Positions 53,837-63,019 of a DNA stretch of 64,000 bases are shown piece by piece. The DNA comes from CBFFRJ01 sp963530515. Its GTDB lineage: Bacteria; Pseudomonadota; Gammaproteobacteria; Enterobacterales; Enterobacteriaceae. A program made the translations under genes and the position numbers. How positions within the stretch are numbered: position 1 is the stretch's first letter; every line of letters starts with the position of its first letter. The stretch spans positions 41,315 to 105,314 of the forward strand of contig CAUSEC010000020.1 of NCBI GenBank assembly GCA_963530515.1, in the 5' to 3' direction. The notes under the pieces were generated by a model. That model was not told the DNA's origin. It saw nothing but the letters and a program-made list of their open reading frames with translations, and made no database searches.

Positions 53837-54710
53837 ACTCACTCTCCTTACGTTTGACTAAATCATACAGGCGGGCGTTTTCAGGCACCGCAATGCCGTG
53901 TGCCCGGGCGCGACGCAGCAGATAGCCGGTGATGTAATCGCACTCGGTATGGCGCATTGCGCGGATGTCCTGCAGCATTGACGACACGTTTTCCGCCGTG
54001 TTTTCGATTATCTGATAGACGTAATCCAGCAGCTCATCAGCAGAAATATGGTGACCTTCTCGCTCAATGACGGCGGCGACTTCGTGGGTCACCTTTCTGA
54101 TCTCTTCCGGGAAATCACGCAGTTCGCCGTTTTTGCACTCCTGCAGCGCGGTTATCGGGTTGATCACGCAGTTAACCGCCAGTTTGCGCCACAATGCCGG
54201 GCGAATGTTGTTATGCCAGGCGACGTCAGGCAGTACGTCTTGCAGCGTTTCGGCCAGGTAGCTGAAATCACCATCCTGCTGGCGACCAGGGCCAATGTGG
54301 GTCGTGCCGCTTGCGACATGAATGATGACATTGCCATCCCGGCGGGCTGCATGGGTGGTGGTGCCAATTAACAGAGGTTGTTCGAGGCTTTTGAGTTCAT
54401 CGACGGTGCCCATGCCGTTGTGAATCAACAAGATTGGGGTGGATTTCGGGAGTGTACCGGCGAGGCCTTTAACGGCATCAGAAACCTGCCAGGCTTTCAG
54501 CGTAACAAGTAGCAAATCACTGTGTGCAAGAAACTCAGGATCGTTCGCGGTCAGGGATTCATTAAAAATAGAACCCTCTTCGTCGACCACGTTCACACTG
54601 CAAAAGGGCTGAGGAACACGTAGCCAGCCCTGAACCTCATGTCCATGCTTGTGCAGCGCGGTCAGCCATAATTGCCCTAACGCCCCGCAGCCAAGTACGG
54701 TAATTTTCAT
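53799..54710 (-). CDS. panE: 2-dehydropantoate 2-reductase
   Basis: PanE reduces ketopantoate with NADPH to pantoate for vitamin B5 and CoA. The 303-residue protein starts MKITVLGCGALGQLW, an NADP-binding motif, and has the catalytic Lys in RPALWRKLAVNCVINPITAL and the ligand segment around residue 240-255. Length is that of E. coli. GAGGAAAAATG precedes the ATG. It overlaps yajL and is divergent from yajQ. Confidence 0.97.
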   Translation of the reverse strand: MKITVLGCGALGQLWLTALHKHGHEVQGWLRVPQPFCSVNVVDEEGSIFNESLTANDPEFLAHSDLLLVTLKAWQVSDAVKGLAGTLPKSTPILLIHNGMGTVDELKSLEQPLLIGTTTHAARRDGNVIIHVASGTTHIGPGRQQDGDFSYLAETLQDVLPDVAWHNNIRPALWRKLAVNCVINPITALQECKNGELRDFPEEIRKVTHEVAAVIEREGHHISADELLDYVYQIIENTAENVSSMLQDIRAMRHTECDYITGYLLRRARAHGIAVPENARLYDLVKRKESEYERVSSGLSRPW

Positions 54711-54850
54711 TTTTCCTCCTCACCTGCAACTGCGCCAGGTGTTACTACCTTTAGTATAGCGCCGTCGGTGGTGCATCCGGCCATTACAAGTTGAGTTATG
54801 CTTCGTTGCGGGTATTATGCATCGCAACAAACACTGAGGGAGAAGAAAAG

Positions 54851-55342
54851 ATGCCATCTTTCGATATTGTTTCTGAGGTTGAACTTCAGGAAGTCCGCAA
54901 CGCGATCGAGAATGCGACTCGCGAACTTGAAACCCGTTTCGATTTTCGCAACGTTGAAGCCACCATTGAGCTGAACGAGAAGAATAAGACCATCAAAGTG
55001 CTCAGTGAGTCTGATTTCCAGGTCAATCAACTGCTGGATATTCTGCGCGCCAAGTTGCTCAAACGCGGTATTGAAGGCACCTCGCTGGAAGTCCCGGAAG
55101 AATTCGTACACAGCGGCAAAACCTGGTTTGTTGAAGCCAAACTTAAGCAGGGTATTGAGAGCGATGTGGCGAAGAAAATCGTCAAGCTCATCAAAGAGAG
55201 CAAGCTGAAAGTGCAGACCCAGATTCAGGGTGAAGAACTGCGTGTAACCGGTAAAGCCCGTGACGATTTGCAGTCGGCGATGGCGCTGGTGCGTGGCGGC
55301 AATCTGGGACAGCCCTTCCAGTTTAAGAACTTCCGCGACTAA
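54851..55342 (+). CDS. yajQ: YajQ, nucleotide-binding protein
   Basis: YajQ is a small nucleotide-binding protein (UPF0234); relatives bind cyclic di-GMP and act in gene control. The 163-residue protein has two repeated beta-alpha domains and starts MPSFDIVSEVELQEVRNA. The ATG at 54851 follows GAGGGAGAAG; an upstream in-frame start at 54791 adds 20 residues and is not supported. It is a single-gene unit followed by a strong terminator. Confidence 0.96.
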   Translation: MPSFDIVSEVELQEVRNAIENATRELETRFDFRNVEATIELNEKNKTIKVLSESDFQVNQLLDILRAKLLKRGIEGTSLEVPEEFVHSGKTWFVEAKLKQGIESDVAKKIVKLIKESKLKVQTQIQGEELRVTGKARDDLQSAMALVRGGNLGQPFQFKNFRD

Positions 55343-55353
55343 CGGAATAAAAA

Positions 55354-55384
55354 TGAAAAAGCGGGGATATCCCCGCTTTTTTTA
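55354..55384. terminator. Bidirectional terminator between yajQ and yajR
   Basis: AAAAAGCGGGG pairs with CCCCGCTTTTT across a short loop, with T-runs on both strands, between convergent genes. Confidence 0.9.
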
Positions 55385-56746
55385 TGCTCCTTTGATGGCC
55401 TGCTCGACCTCAAAGCGGTTGGTGACTTTGCTGTCGATTTTGACGTAGGCGCTGCGTTCTTCAGCGACCACCAGCACATCGCTGATCCCCGCTTTTTCTC
55501 GCAACCGCTGCTGCAGCGCATCATCCAGCACCACATCGTCAGGAATTTCTACGCGCAGACTGCTGACATACGGCGGCTCCTGCATGGTACTGGCAACCAG
55601 CAGCCAGACCATCGCCAGCAGCGCGCCCGCCAGAAAGACGGTCTGCGAATCAAACCAGCCGTCGACCCAGCCTCCCAGCGCGCCGCCAATCGCCACGCCG
55701 ATAAACTGGCTGGTGGAGTAAATCCCCATCGCCGTACCTTTGTAGCCAGCAGGGGCTTCTTTACTGATGAGCGACGGCAGCAGGGCTTCCATCAGGTTGA
55801 AAGCGATAAAGAAAATCTGCACGCCCAGCACCTGCTCCCAGAAGTGTGGCCCTGCGCCCCAGAGCACGATCTCTGCGATCAGCAGTAGCGCGACGCATAG
55901 CAGGAACACCCGCTTCATACGGCGTTTTACTTCGGCATAAATAATAAATGGCACCACGGAAACAAAAGAAATAAGCATGGTGACCAGATAGATTTTCCAG
56001 TGCTCGGCTGCCGCAAAACCGGCGGCTTCAAGCTGACCGGGCAGGGCGACAAAGGTCGACATCAGCAGAATATGCAAACACATGATGCCGAAATTCAGTT
56101 TCAGCAGCCGGGAGTTGGCGATAACCTGGCTAAAGCAGCCTTTTACCATCCCGGATTCGCGGTTCAGCACATGGTTTTCGCTGTCCGGTACCACCCACAG
56201 CGTGAGCAAAATCCCTGCGGTGGCCAGTAAGGCAATCATCCAGAACAGGGCATGCAGGCCGAGCTGGTGGGTGATAATCGGCCCCAGCACCATTGCAATG
56301 GCAAAGGTGACGCCGAAGCTGACGCCAATAAACGCCATCGCCTTGGTGCGATTCTGTTCGCGGGTTAAATCAGAAAGCAGAGCCATCACGGCGGCGGCAA
56401 TCGCACCGGAGCCCTGTAAGGCACGGCCAAGAATAATGCCCCAGATGGAGTCAGACAGAGCGGCAATGACGCTGCCCAGCACAAAGATAGCCAGCCCGCC
56501 AATAATCAGCGGCTTACGCCCGATGCGGTCGGAGAGCAGTCCAAAGGGGATTTGAAATACCGCCTGCGCCAGACCATAAATACCGATGGCCAGGCCAATT
56601 AAGGCTTCGCTGGCGCCTTGTAACGCCATGCCGTACGTGGTCAGAACGGGCAGGACCATAAACATGCCAAGCATGCGCAATGAGAAAACAGTCCCTAAAC
56701 CCCAGGTTGCGCGCAACTCGCCTGGCGTCATTTTATTATCGTTCAT
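55382..56746 (-). CDS. yajR: MFS transporter YajR
   Basis: YajR is a major facilitator of 454 residues with an extra C-terminal cytosolic domain. Twelve helices are followed by a ferredoxin-like YAM domain (about 388 to the end, VSSLRVEIPDD and AYVKIDSKVTNRFEVEQAI). The motif GLLSDRIGRKPLIIGG lies between helices 2 and 3. Its substrate is not established. The start at 56746 gives MNDNKMTPGELRATWGLG, like E. coli; an upstream start at 56773 is less likely. Length equals E. coli. Confidence 0.95.
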   Translation of the reverse strand: MNDNKMTPGELRATWGLGTVFSLRMLGMFMVLPVLTTYGMALQGASEALIGLAIGIYGLAQAVFQIPFGLLSDRIGRKPLIIGGLAIFVLGSVIAALSDSIWGIILGRALQGSGAIAAAVMALLSDLTREQNRTKAMAFIGVSFGVTFAIAMVLGPIITHQLGLHALFWMIALLATAGILLTLWVVPDSENHVLNRESGMVKGCFSQVIANSRLLKLNFGIMCLHILLMSTFVALPGQLEAAGFAAAEHWKIYLVTMLISFVSVVPFIIYAEVKRRMKRVFLLCVALLLIAEIVLWGAGPHFWEQVLGVQIFFIAFNLMEALLPSLISKEAPAGYKGTAMGIYSTSQFIGVAIGGALGGWVDGWFDSQTVFLAGALLAMVWLLVASTMQEPPYVSSLRVEIPDDVVLDDALQQRLREKAGISDVLVVAEERSAYVKIDSKVTNRFEVEQAIKGA

Positions 56747-56896
56747 TACCACCTCAATTCGAAAGCAGGCCATAGTGTAGGCGGGGTGGTAAGCGGGGTA
56801 AACAGATGTTTGTTTAATAGTTATTACGAAGCTGTAAACGGTGTAACCCGTTGTGGCGAGGAGCCTGGCAGCGTCCCCGGTAAGCTTGCGCCGGAA

Positions 56897-57892
56897 TTAC
56901 TGACGGGTGCGTTTGATTAAGCGCATATTTACGCGGATGGTCTCTTTGACGGGGGTGCCTTCAATGGCCGATTGCATCATCTGGAAGGCCTTTTCAGCCC
57001 AGGTATCTTCATCCTGCTGCATCGACCAGACGTTATTGGCGAGGAACCCGAGCATAGGGTGTTCGTCAAAAGTGCCGATGTTGATGTCGGCAGGAATGAT
57101 CCCCAGTTTGTCGCGAAAAGCGTGAATTGCGCCTTCAAGGACCGGCAGAGAGGAGGCGATAAACGCCTGAGGCACACCGTGTTTTTCTATCAACTTTTCC
57201 ATCAGATGGTGGCCCTCCTCGGGGGAGTTTTCTGGTCCTTCGCAAACCCACTGCGGGTGGTCGATGCCGCTCTCTTTGAGCGCCGTCAGGTAGCCCTGTA
57301 AACGGTCGTTAATACTGGGCAGGGCGGTATCGCCGACCAAAAACCACACCGGCGTTTTACCGGCTTCGAGCAGACTGCGGGTCAGAGTTTCACCGCCGTC
57401 GGTGTTGTTACTTTCCACCAGCGCGTTGTCGGTAAAACGAAAATCCCGATCAAGCAGCACCAGCGGCTTTTTAACCTGGCGCAGATGGTGCTGCTGATTT
57501 TCCAGCGTAGAGGGTGCAATAAACAAGCCATCGACATTTCTTGCCATCAGCGCGTGGACGAGCTGGTTTTCATAATCCACATCATCGTAAGAGCAACTGA
57601 TCGTCAGTTGATAGCCGGAGCGGCGGCAGCGCAGCTCCAGTTTTTCCGCCAGCGTAGCAAAGAAGACGTTCGAGATATTAGGAACGATAAGCCCGAGCGT
57701 CTCCGTTTTGTTGAGTTTGAGGCTGCGTGCCGAGTGGTTCAACGTATAGCCATAGCGTTCAACGTGCTCGTTGATCCGCGTCTGCGTTTTCACACTGATA
57801 CGATACTGTTCTGCCTTGCCCCCGAGCACCAGGCGTACTGTGGTGACAGATAAGTTCAGATCGTTGGCTATCTGTTCAACGGTTTTTGCCAT
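56897..57892 (-). CDS. LacI-family transcriptional regulator
   Basis: This is a LacI/GalR-type regulator of 331 residues. The N-terminal helix-turn-helix is about residues 2-22 (MAKTVEQIANDLNLSVTTVRL), followed by the hinge region (YTLNHSARSLK) and a periplasmic-binding-protein-like ligand domain with GLIVPNISNVFF. The start at 57892 is preferred, since GAGGTG and GGGAG lie just upstream; a GTG at 57907 is possible. It is the last gene of an operon with the GH29 fucosidase and the NhaC-type antiporter, 53 bases after the fucosidase, so it is expected to control them. Its ligand is not known. Confidence 0.85.
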   Translation of the reverse strand: MAKTVEQIANDLNLSVTTVRLVLGGKAEQYRISVKTQTRINEHVERYGYTLNHSARSLKLNKTETLGLIVPNISNVFFATLAEKLELRCRRSGYQLTISCSYDDVDYENQLVHALMARNVDGLFIAPSTLENQQHHLRQVKKPLVLLDRDFRFTDNALVESNNTDGGETLTRSLLEAGKTPVWFLVGDTALPSINDRLQGYLTALKESGIDHPQWVCEGPENSPEEGHHLMEKLIEKHGVPQAFIASSLPVLEGAIHAFRDKLGIIPADINIGTFDEHPMLGFLANNVWSMQQDEDTWAEKAFQMMQSAIEGTPVKETIRVNMRLIKRTRQ

Positions 57893-57945
57893 CTCCCGGC
57901 ACCTCACTCACATCCAAAAAAGAAAATGTCGACTCTTGTTCTGCT

Positions 57946-59310
57946 TTATCGACTTAGCCTGAAGGTGTAAGCGTACTCCAGGCCACGATCGAACCGCCAG
58001 GGCAGCGGGTGCAAAATGAGAGCACCCTCGGCAATATCAAACGGCACGTCAATTTCTTCACCCAGGCAGAGCAGGGTGCAGGTTCGCGGAGTTTCACCTT
58101 CAACCAGTCGCAGATGCAACGGTTCGGTGGGCCACTCGGTGGTGATGACAAAGTCACTGCTGCCTTTGCGGGTGAACGCGCAGTGCGGGTTGTCACTTTT
58201 CAGGCGCGTGCAGATATCGCTGCCGTAAATCGCCTCACCGTTCACCGTCATCCAGCGGCCAATATCCCGTAAACGCTCCTGTTGCAGCGTCGGGATACGC
58301 CCATCTGCCGTCGGCCCTACGTTTAACAGGAAGTTGCCGCCTTTGGAGACGATGCCGATCAACTGTTCAATCAACGCCTGAGAGGTGCAGTAATCTTCCA
58401 GTTGCTCCGCGCGGTTAAAGCCGTATGACTTGCCGATGCCCCGGCTCTCTTCCCAGGGATGATGGACACCAAAGCCTTCTTTATCGTTGTACTCGGTGCT
58501 GTAGTAGTCGCCATGTTCGCCCGGCATGCCTTTAAAGAAGCGATCGTTGACCACCACTTCGTCTTTGTTAGGCGCTTCGTTATAGAGCCAGGAGAGGAAG
58601 GGTTTGGTCTGGCTGAACTCTTCGCTGAGATCCCACTCGCCGCCGTCAGAGAAAATCAGGCACGGTTTGTAGTTCTGCACCAGCTCTTTCAGCTGTGGAA
58701 TCAGGATTTCATCCGGGTATTTTTCCTCAGGGATGCCAAATTTTTCGCGGTCACGCTGGGGCACAAAATAGCCGCCTTCCGGGCGGTGGCTCCAGTTGGT
58801 TTCCCAGTCGATGATGGAGTAATAGATGCCCATCTTCAGGCCACTGTCGCGCACGGCGTGGGTGATATCGCCGAGCAAGTCGCGTTTTGGCCCAATGTCG
58901 CCGCTGTTCCAGTTCGCTTTATGCGGATTTTTTGTTGGCCACAGGCAGAAGCCGTCGTGATGCTTGGTGGTCAGCACCACGTACTTCGCGCCAGAGGCTT
59001 TAAACAGTTCCGCCCAGGCATCCGGCTGGAACAGCTCGGCTTTGAACTGCGGGGCAAAATCGCGGTACAGGAAATCTTTCCCGTAATGCTTCTGGTGAAA
59101 GTCATCGTCGTTGTTGCGGTAGTTGCCGTATACGCTGGCGTAATACCATTCGGCGTAGGAGCCAAACAGGGAGTTATCAATTTTGCGCCAGGCGGGCACC
59201 GAGAAGACGCCCCAGTGAATGAAAATGCCGAATTTCGCCTCGTTGTACCACTCCGGCATCTCGCGGCTGTCGAGGCTCGCCCAGTCTGGCGTGTAGGTCT
59301 TATTACTCAT
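57946..59310 (-). CDS. Alpha-L-fucosidase, GH29
   Basis: This is a glycoside hydrolase family 29 enzyme of 454 residues that should cut alpha-L-fucosyl residues. The family blocks are visible: FGIFIHWGVFSVPAW with His32, TTKHHDGFCLW with His117 and His118, and the likely nucleophile Asp222 in IFSDGGEW. No signal peptide or membrane helix is seen, so it is cytosolic and its substrate must be imported. It overlaps the antiporter gene by 8 bases and is followed by the LacI-type regulator. Most of these families are exported; the cytosolic form suggests small imported fucosides. Confidence 0.9.
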   Translation of the reverse strand: MSNKTYTPDWASLDSREMPEWYNEAKFGIFIHWGVFSVPAWRKIDNSLFGSYAEWYYASVYGNYRNNDDDFHQKHYGKDFLYRDFAPQFKAELFQPDAWAELFKASGAKYVVLTTKHHDGFCLWPTKNPHKANWNSGDIGPKRDLLGDITHAVRDSGLKMGIYYSIIDWETNWSHRPEGGYFVPQRDREKFGIPEEKYPDEILIPQLKELVQNYKPCLIFSDGGEWDLSEEFSQTKPFLSWLYNEAPNKDEVVVNDRFFKGMPGEHGDYYSTEYNDKEGFGVHHPWEESRGIGKSYGFNRAEQLEDYCTSQALIEQLIGIVSKGGNFLLNVGPTADGRIPTLQQERLRDIGRWMTVNGEAIYGSDICTRLKSDNPHCAFTRKGSSDFVITTEWPTEPLHLRLVEGETPRTCTLLCLGEEIDVPFDIAEGALILHPLPWRFDRGLEYAYTFRLSR

Positions 59311-60760
59311 GAATCACATCCCCTTCTTGTTGATGTTCGTCCGTTTTCGCGATGCACAAACCCGTTACGGCATAAAAACCTGCAATGATCAGCCCCGCGT
59401 AGCATTGTACTGCCCAAAGGGCATAGTCGAGAGTCGGTACACCGAGGGTGGCAGCCATAAACACCCCGGCAGCAGTCCATGGGATTAGTGGCTCGATAAC
59501 GGTTGCTGAGTCTTCGACGGTGCGGGAAATATTTTTGCGATGCAGCCCGTTGTTTTCAAACGCTTTGCGGAACAATTCAGACGGCAGCAGGCAGGCGATA
59601 TTGTTATTGCCTGTTGCGGCAATCAACGCCACGCAGGCGGCAATGGTCGAGAAGATAAGCCCGGCGGCACTTTTTACGATACGCGTGAAGTAGTTAATGA
59701 TGGTATCCAGCGCCTGGGTCAGCGACAGCGGGCCAGCAAAGGAAAAGGCGCAAAGAATAACCAAAATCAGCGGCATCATGGAGGCCACACCGCCGCGCTC
59801 CAGCAGGCTGCGAATGGTTTCTGGAACATCATGCGGTTGGCCCGGTAATACACTGACGCTAAAGCCAGAGACCCAGACGTTCAGGTTTTCGATAACCCCG
59901 ATGCCCTGCGTAAAGTACGAGATGGCAATCGAAATGGCAGTGGCAAACAGCAGAACAGGGATCACCGGCTTTTTCATCAGTGCACCGGCAAGGACGATGA
60001 AAATCGGCACCGCCAGAATCCAGTGGGTGTGGTACAGCGCGTGAATCTGATCCACCGTCTGTTGAGCCGAATCGACATTGCCCACTGTCGCCGTGTTGTT
60101 CAGGCCAATAATCAAATAGACCACGGCTGAAATGAGATACGCCGGAATGGTGGTTTTTGACAGGTGCTTGATGTGCTCGTAGAGATCGAGATTATTGACG
60201 ATCGCCGCGAAGTTAGAGGAGCCGCTTAACGGTGAGATCTTGTCGCCAAAGTAGGCTCCGCCAACGATTGCGCCTGCCACCGCAGCAAGATTGGCGTCCA
60301 GACCGTGTGCGACGCCCATCAGCGCAACACCGATTGTGCCAGCCGATCCCCATGAGGTGCCGGTACAGGTGGCGACAATACTGGTGACGATGAAAGCAAT
60401 CACCACAATGTACTGGGGATTAATGATTTTCAGACCGATGGTGATCAGATACGGAATGGTGCCGGAACTCATCCAAACGCCAATGACCCCACCGACGCAC
60501 ATCACGATCATTAAAGAGGGCAGAGCCTGAGCAAACTTCTGCACGATTTCATCGATAATTTCCTGGAAACTGTGCCCGAGCCAGAGCGCCACAAAGGAAA
60601 TGGCGACGGCGGTAATGCACAGCAGCGCCTCCAGTTTTATCTCCAGCAGCGTGTAGCCCAGGATAATAAAGAGTAATGATACGCCGAGTAGCAGAAAAGA
60701 GGCCGGAAGGCCCAACTGCTTCATCACAGGTTTCTGTATAGGTTCTGATGTTACAGACAT
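59303..60760 (-). CDS. Na+/H+ antiporter NhaC-family transporter
   Basis: This is an integral membrane transporter of 485 residues in the NhaC family, with about 11-12 hydrophobic helices and the LSGSSNFAAIV and TGTSWGSAGTIG segments in the core. NhaC relatives include sodium/proton antiporters and malate/lactate exchangers, so a sugar or organic acid substrate is possible. It is first in a three-gene operon with a cytosolic fucosidase and regulator, and is the only transporter there. The ATG at 60760 has GAGG upstream. Substrate is inferred from context only. Confidence 0.87.
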   Translation of the reverse strand: MSVTSEPIQKPVMKQLGLPASFLLLGVSLLFIILGYTLLEIKLEALLCITAVAISFVALWLGHSFQEIIDEIVQKFAQALPSLMIVMCVGGVIGVWMSSGTIPYLITIGLKIINPQYIVVIAFIVTSIVATCTGTSWGSAGTIGVALMGVAHGLDANLAAVAGAIVGGAYFGDKISPLSGSSNFAAIVNNLDLYEHIKHLSKTTIPAYLISAVVYLIIGLNNTATVGNVDSAQQTVDQIHALYHTHWILAVPIFIVLAGALMKKPVIPVLLFATAISIAISYFTQGIGVIENLNVWVSGFSVSVLPGQPHDVPETIRSLLERGGVASMMPLILVILCAFSFAGPLSLTQALDTIINYFTRIVKSAAGLIFSTIAACVALIAATGNNNIACLLPSELFRKAFENNGLHRKNISRTVEDSATVIEPLIPWTAAGVFMAATLGVPTLDYALWAVQCYAGLIIAGFYAVTGLCIAKTDEHQQEGDVIHE

Positions 60761-61136
60761 AACTATCCTCGCTAAATGCCTGGCCGTCTTAAGGTGTTGT
60801 TGTGTTTTGCCGCACGCTGAGCGTACTGGCTGATTGTTTTTATTAAGATTTCCCTTTCTTCGACAAACTGCCTGCCTTAGCCCGGCAGGTCGGTCTATCG
60901 TGTGTAAAACACATTTCCGGTGTGCAAAACTAAGGTAACCTTTTTTTCATAATTATTGCTAACTCGAATTAGCAAGCATAGTGAAAAGCTATTTTAGCGG
61001 ACGGTATTCACCAACTGCTTTTTGCTCAAACTGTGATGGGTCGCAAGCGTTGCACCGGTTTAAGGCAAATCAGTGATAAGAGAAAGTGATGATGAGAAGG
61101 GGAAGCGTGAACAGAAGGGCTGAATTGCAGGCATAA
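60761..61136. promoter_or_regulatory. Regulatory region upstream of the fucosidase operon
   Basis: This gap of about 416 bases to cyoE holds no clear gene. A 20-base near-perfect palindrome, TTGCTAA-CTCGAA-TTAGCAA, lies at 60956-60975, about 200 bases before the antiporter start; it has the odd/even shape and central CG of LacI-family operators. On the minus strand it overlaps a possible -35 (TTGCTA) and -10 (ATTATG). TGTGT-AAA-ACACA at 60901-60913 is a second small dyad. A plus-strand frame of 15 codons at 61089-61136 ends exactly at the cyoE terminator. Confidence 0.6.
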
Positions 61137-61167
61137 AAAAACCGGGTTAAAAAACCCGGTTTTTATA
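61137..61167. terminator. Terminator of the cyo operon
   Basis: AAACCGGGTT pairs with AACCCGGTTT across a short A-rich loop, with T-runs on both strands, 10-40 bases downstream of the cyoE stop. Confidence 0.9.
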
Positions 61168-61176
61168 ACATGAGAC

Positions 61177-62064
61177 TTACCAGACGTAGGTCAGCAGGCT
61201 ATGTGAGTCAGGGACCATAAAATCCACTGACATCATCACGCTCAGGGCGGTAATCGCGATGATAGAGAAGCCGAACAGTTTACGTGCCCAGACTTTATCA
61301 TCTTCCACTTTGTAACCGCGCAGGGCCATACCCAACCACCAGACGCTCACCGCTGCTGCAACGACCAGATACTTGTACCCGGCATAACCGCCGAGAGAGA
61401 GCATCAGTGTCGCCACCGCAAACGCGATGATGTACAGCGTGATATGGTTTTTGGCAACCGAGATGCCTTTCACCACCGGCAGAACCGGGATGTTTGCTGC
61501 CTGGTAATCTTTAAAGCGGAAAATGGCAATGGCGTACGAGTGCGGCATCTGCCACAGGCTGAAAATCGCCAGCAGAATCGCTGCACCGCTGTCGAAGTTA
61601 CCGGTGACGGCGCAATAGCCGATAACCGGAGGTGCTGCGCCTGAGAGCGAGCCGATCAGCGTGCCGTAGACCGAGTGGCGTTTCATATACAGGCTATAGA
61701 CGCCTACATACACCACGAAGCCCATCACCCCCAGCCAGCAGGCCAGGGGATTTGCACCAAACCACAGCAGCATGAAGCCAGCAATACCCAGCAAGGCAGC
61801 GTAAGCCAGCGAGACTTTTGGTGAAATCAGCCCCCGAACCAATACGCGGTTTTTCGTCCGCTCCATCTTTTTATCGATGTCGCGGTCAATGTAGTTGTTA
61901 AATACACAACCCGAGGCGACAACCAGGGACACGCCAATCAGCGTGCAGGCGAACAGGGGATAGTCAATATGGCCCTTGGAGGCCAACAGGAACCCACCGA
62001 TCACCGAGATCAGGTTGCCAAAAATAATGCCAGGCTTCGTTACTTGCAGGTATTGCTTAAACAT
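61177..62064 (-). CDS. cyoE: Protoheme IX farnesyltransferase
   Basis: CyoE attaches farnesyl to heme b to make heme o for the Cyo quinol oxidase. The 295-residue membrane prenyltransferase has about seven to nine helices, with the Asp-rich NNYIDRDIDKKM (near 69-80) and the later QMPHSYAIAIFRFKDYQ. The start at 62064 gives MFKQYLQVTKPGIIFGN; the frame is open upstream but overlaps cyoD. It is the last gene of cyoABCDE, 11 bases after cyoD. Confidence 0.97.
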   Translation of the reverse strand: MFKQYLQVTKPGIIFGNLISVIGGFLLASKGHIDYPLFACTLIGVSLVVASGCVFNNYIDRDIDKKMERTKNRVLVRGLISPKVSLAYAALLGIAGFMLLWFGANPLACWLGVMGFVVYVGVYSLYMKRHSVYGTLIGSLSGAAPPVIGYCAVTGNFDSGAAILLAIFSLWQMPHSYAIAIFRFKDYQAANIPVLPVVKGISVAKNHITLYIIAFAVATLMLSLGGYAGYKYLVVAAAVSVWWLGMALRGYKVEDDKVWARKLFGFSIIAITALSVMMSVDFMVPDSHSLLTYVW

Positions 62065-62075
62065 ACTCGCCGCTC

Positions 62076-62402
62076 TTAGTGAACCATCATGTTGTAGTTC
62101 AGGTTCCACATAATCCAGATGGAGCCCACTACCAGGATAGCGATGATAATCACGGTAAAGACAAAGGCCGTCATGTTCCAACCTTCATCAGACTTGGTGT
62201 TCATGTGCAGGAAGCAAGACAGATGCACCAGAATCTGAATTACCGCAGTCACCAGAATCGTCCCCAGAATGACACCGTGAGATGCCGTTCCGTTCATCAC
62301 CATCCAGAACGGAATGACCGTCAGGATGATAGACAGGATGAAGCCTGTCATGTAGGTCTTTACGCTGCCGTGGGAAGCGCCATGATCGTTAGAATGACTC
62401 AT
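62076..62402 (-). CDS. cyoD: Cytochrome bo3 ubiquinol oxidase subunit IV
   Basis: CyoD is the small subunit IV that helps assemble the CuB site of cytochrome bo3. The 108-residue protein starts MSHSNDHGASHGSVKTYMTG and has three membrane helices. The start at 62402 shares one base with the cyoC stop (TAATG), so it is coupled. Confidence 0.97.
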   Translation of the reverse strand: MSHSNDHGASHGSVKTYMTGFILSIILTVIPFWMVMNGTASHGVILGTILVTAVIQILVHLSCFLHMNTKSDEGWNMTAFVFTVIIIAILVVGSIWIMWNLNYNMMVH

Positions 62403-63019
62403 TACATCGCCCCCATCAGATAAACAACCGAGAACACGCAGATCCACACTACGTCCAGGAAGTGCCAGAACAGGCTCAGGCACATGATACGGGTACGGTT
62501 AGTGCTGGTCAGGCCGCGACGGGATACCTGGAACATCAGTACCGCCATCCAGATAAGACCAGAGGTCACGTGCAGACCGTGGGTGCCGACCAGCGCGAAG
62601 AACGCTGACAGGAAGCCGCTACGATCAGGACCAAAACCTTCCATAATCAGGTGATGGAATTCATAGATTTCCATCCCGATAAAGCCCGCACCAAACAACC
62701 AGGTCAACGCCAGCCAGGAAACAACCTGGCTCTTGTTGTTTTTGTACATGGCGATAGCGGCCATGCCGTAGGTGATGGAGCTGAACAACAGCAGCGCGGT
62801 TTCTACCAGCACGAACGGCAGTTCGAAAATCTCTTTGCCGGTCGGGCCGCCTGCAGTGCCGTTCACCAGAACGGCATAGGTTGCGAACAAGCAACAGAAC
62901 AGAATGCAGTCGCTCATCAGGTAGATCCAGAAACCGAAGACTTTCATCGGCCCTGTATCGTGATGCGCATGGTCGTCGTGCGCATGGGCGTTAGTGTGCG
63001 CCAGGGTATCAGTTGCCAT
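62402..63019 (-). CDS. cyoC: Cytochrome bo3 ubiquinol oxidase subunit III
   Basis: CyoC is subunit III of cytochrome bo3. The 205-residue protein has a His-rich N terminus (HTNAHAHDDHAHHD) and five membrane helices, with WHFLDVVWICVFSV at the end. It overlaps cyoB by 11 bases at its start and cyoD by one base at its stop. Confidence 0.97.
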   Translation of the reverse strand: MATDTLAHTNAHAHDDHAHHDTGPMKVFGFWIYLMSDCILFCCLFATYAVLVNGTAGGPTGKEIFELPFVLVETALLLFSSITYGMAAIAMYKNNKSQVVSWLALTWLFGAGFIGMEIYEFHHLIMEGFGPDRSGFLSAFFALVGTHGLHVTSGLIWMAVLMFQVSRRGLTSTNRTRIMCLSLFWHFLDVVWICVFSVVYLMGAM

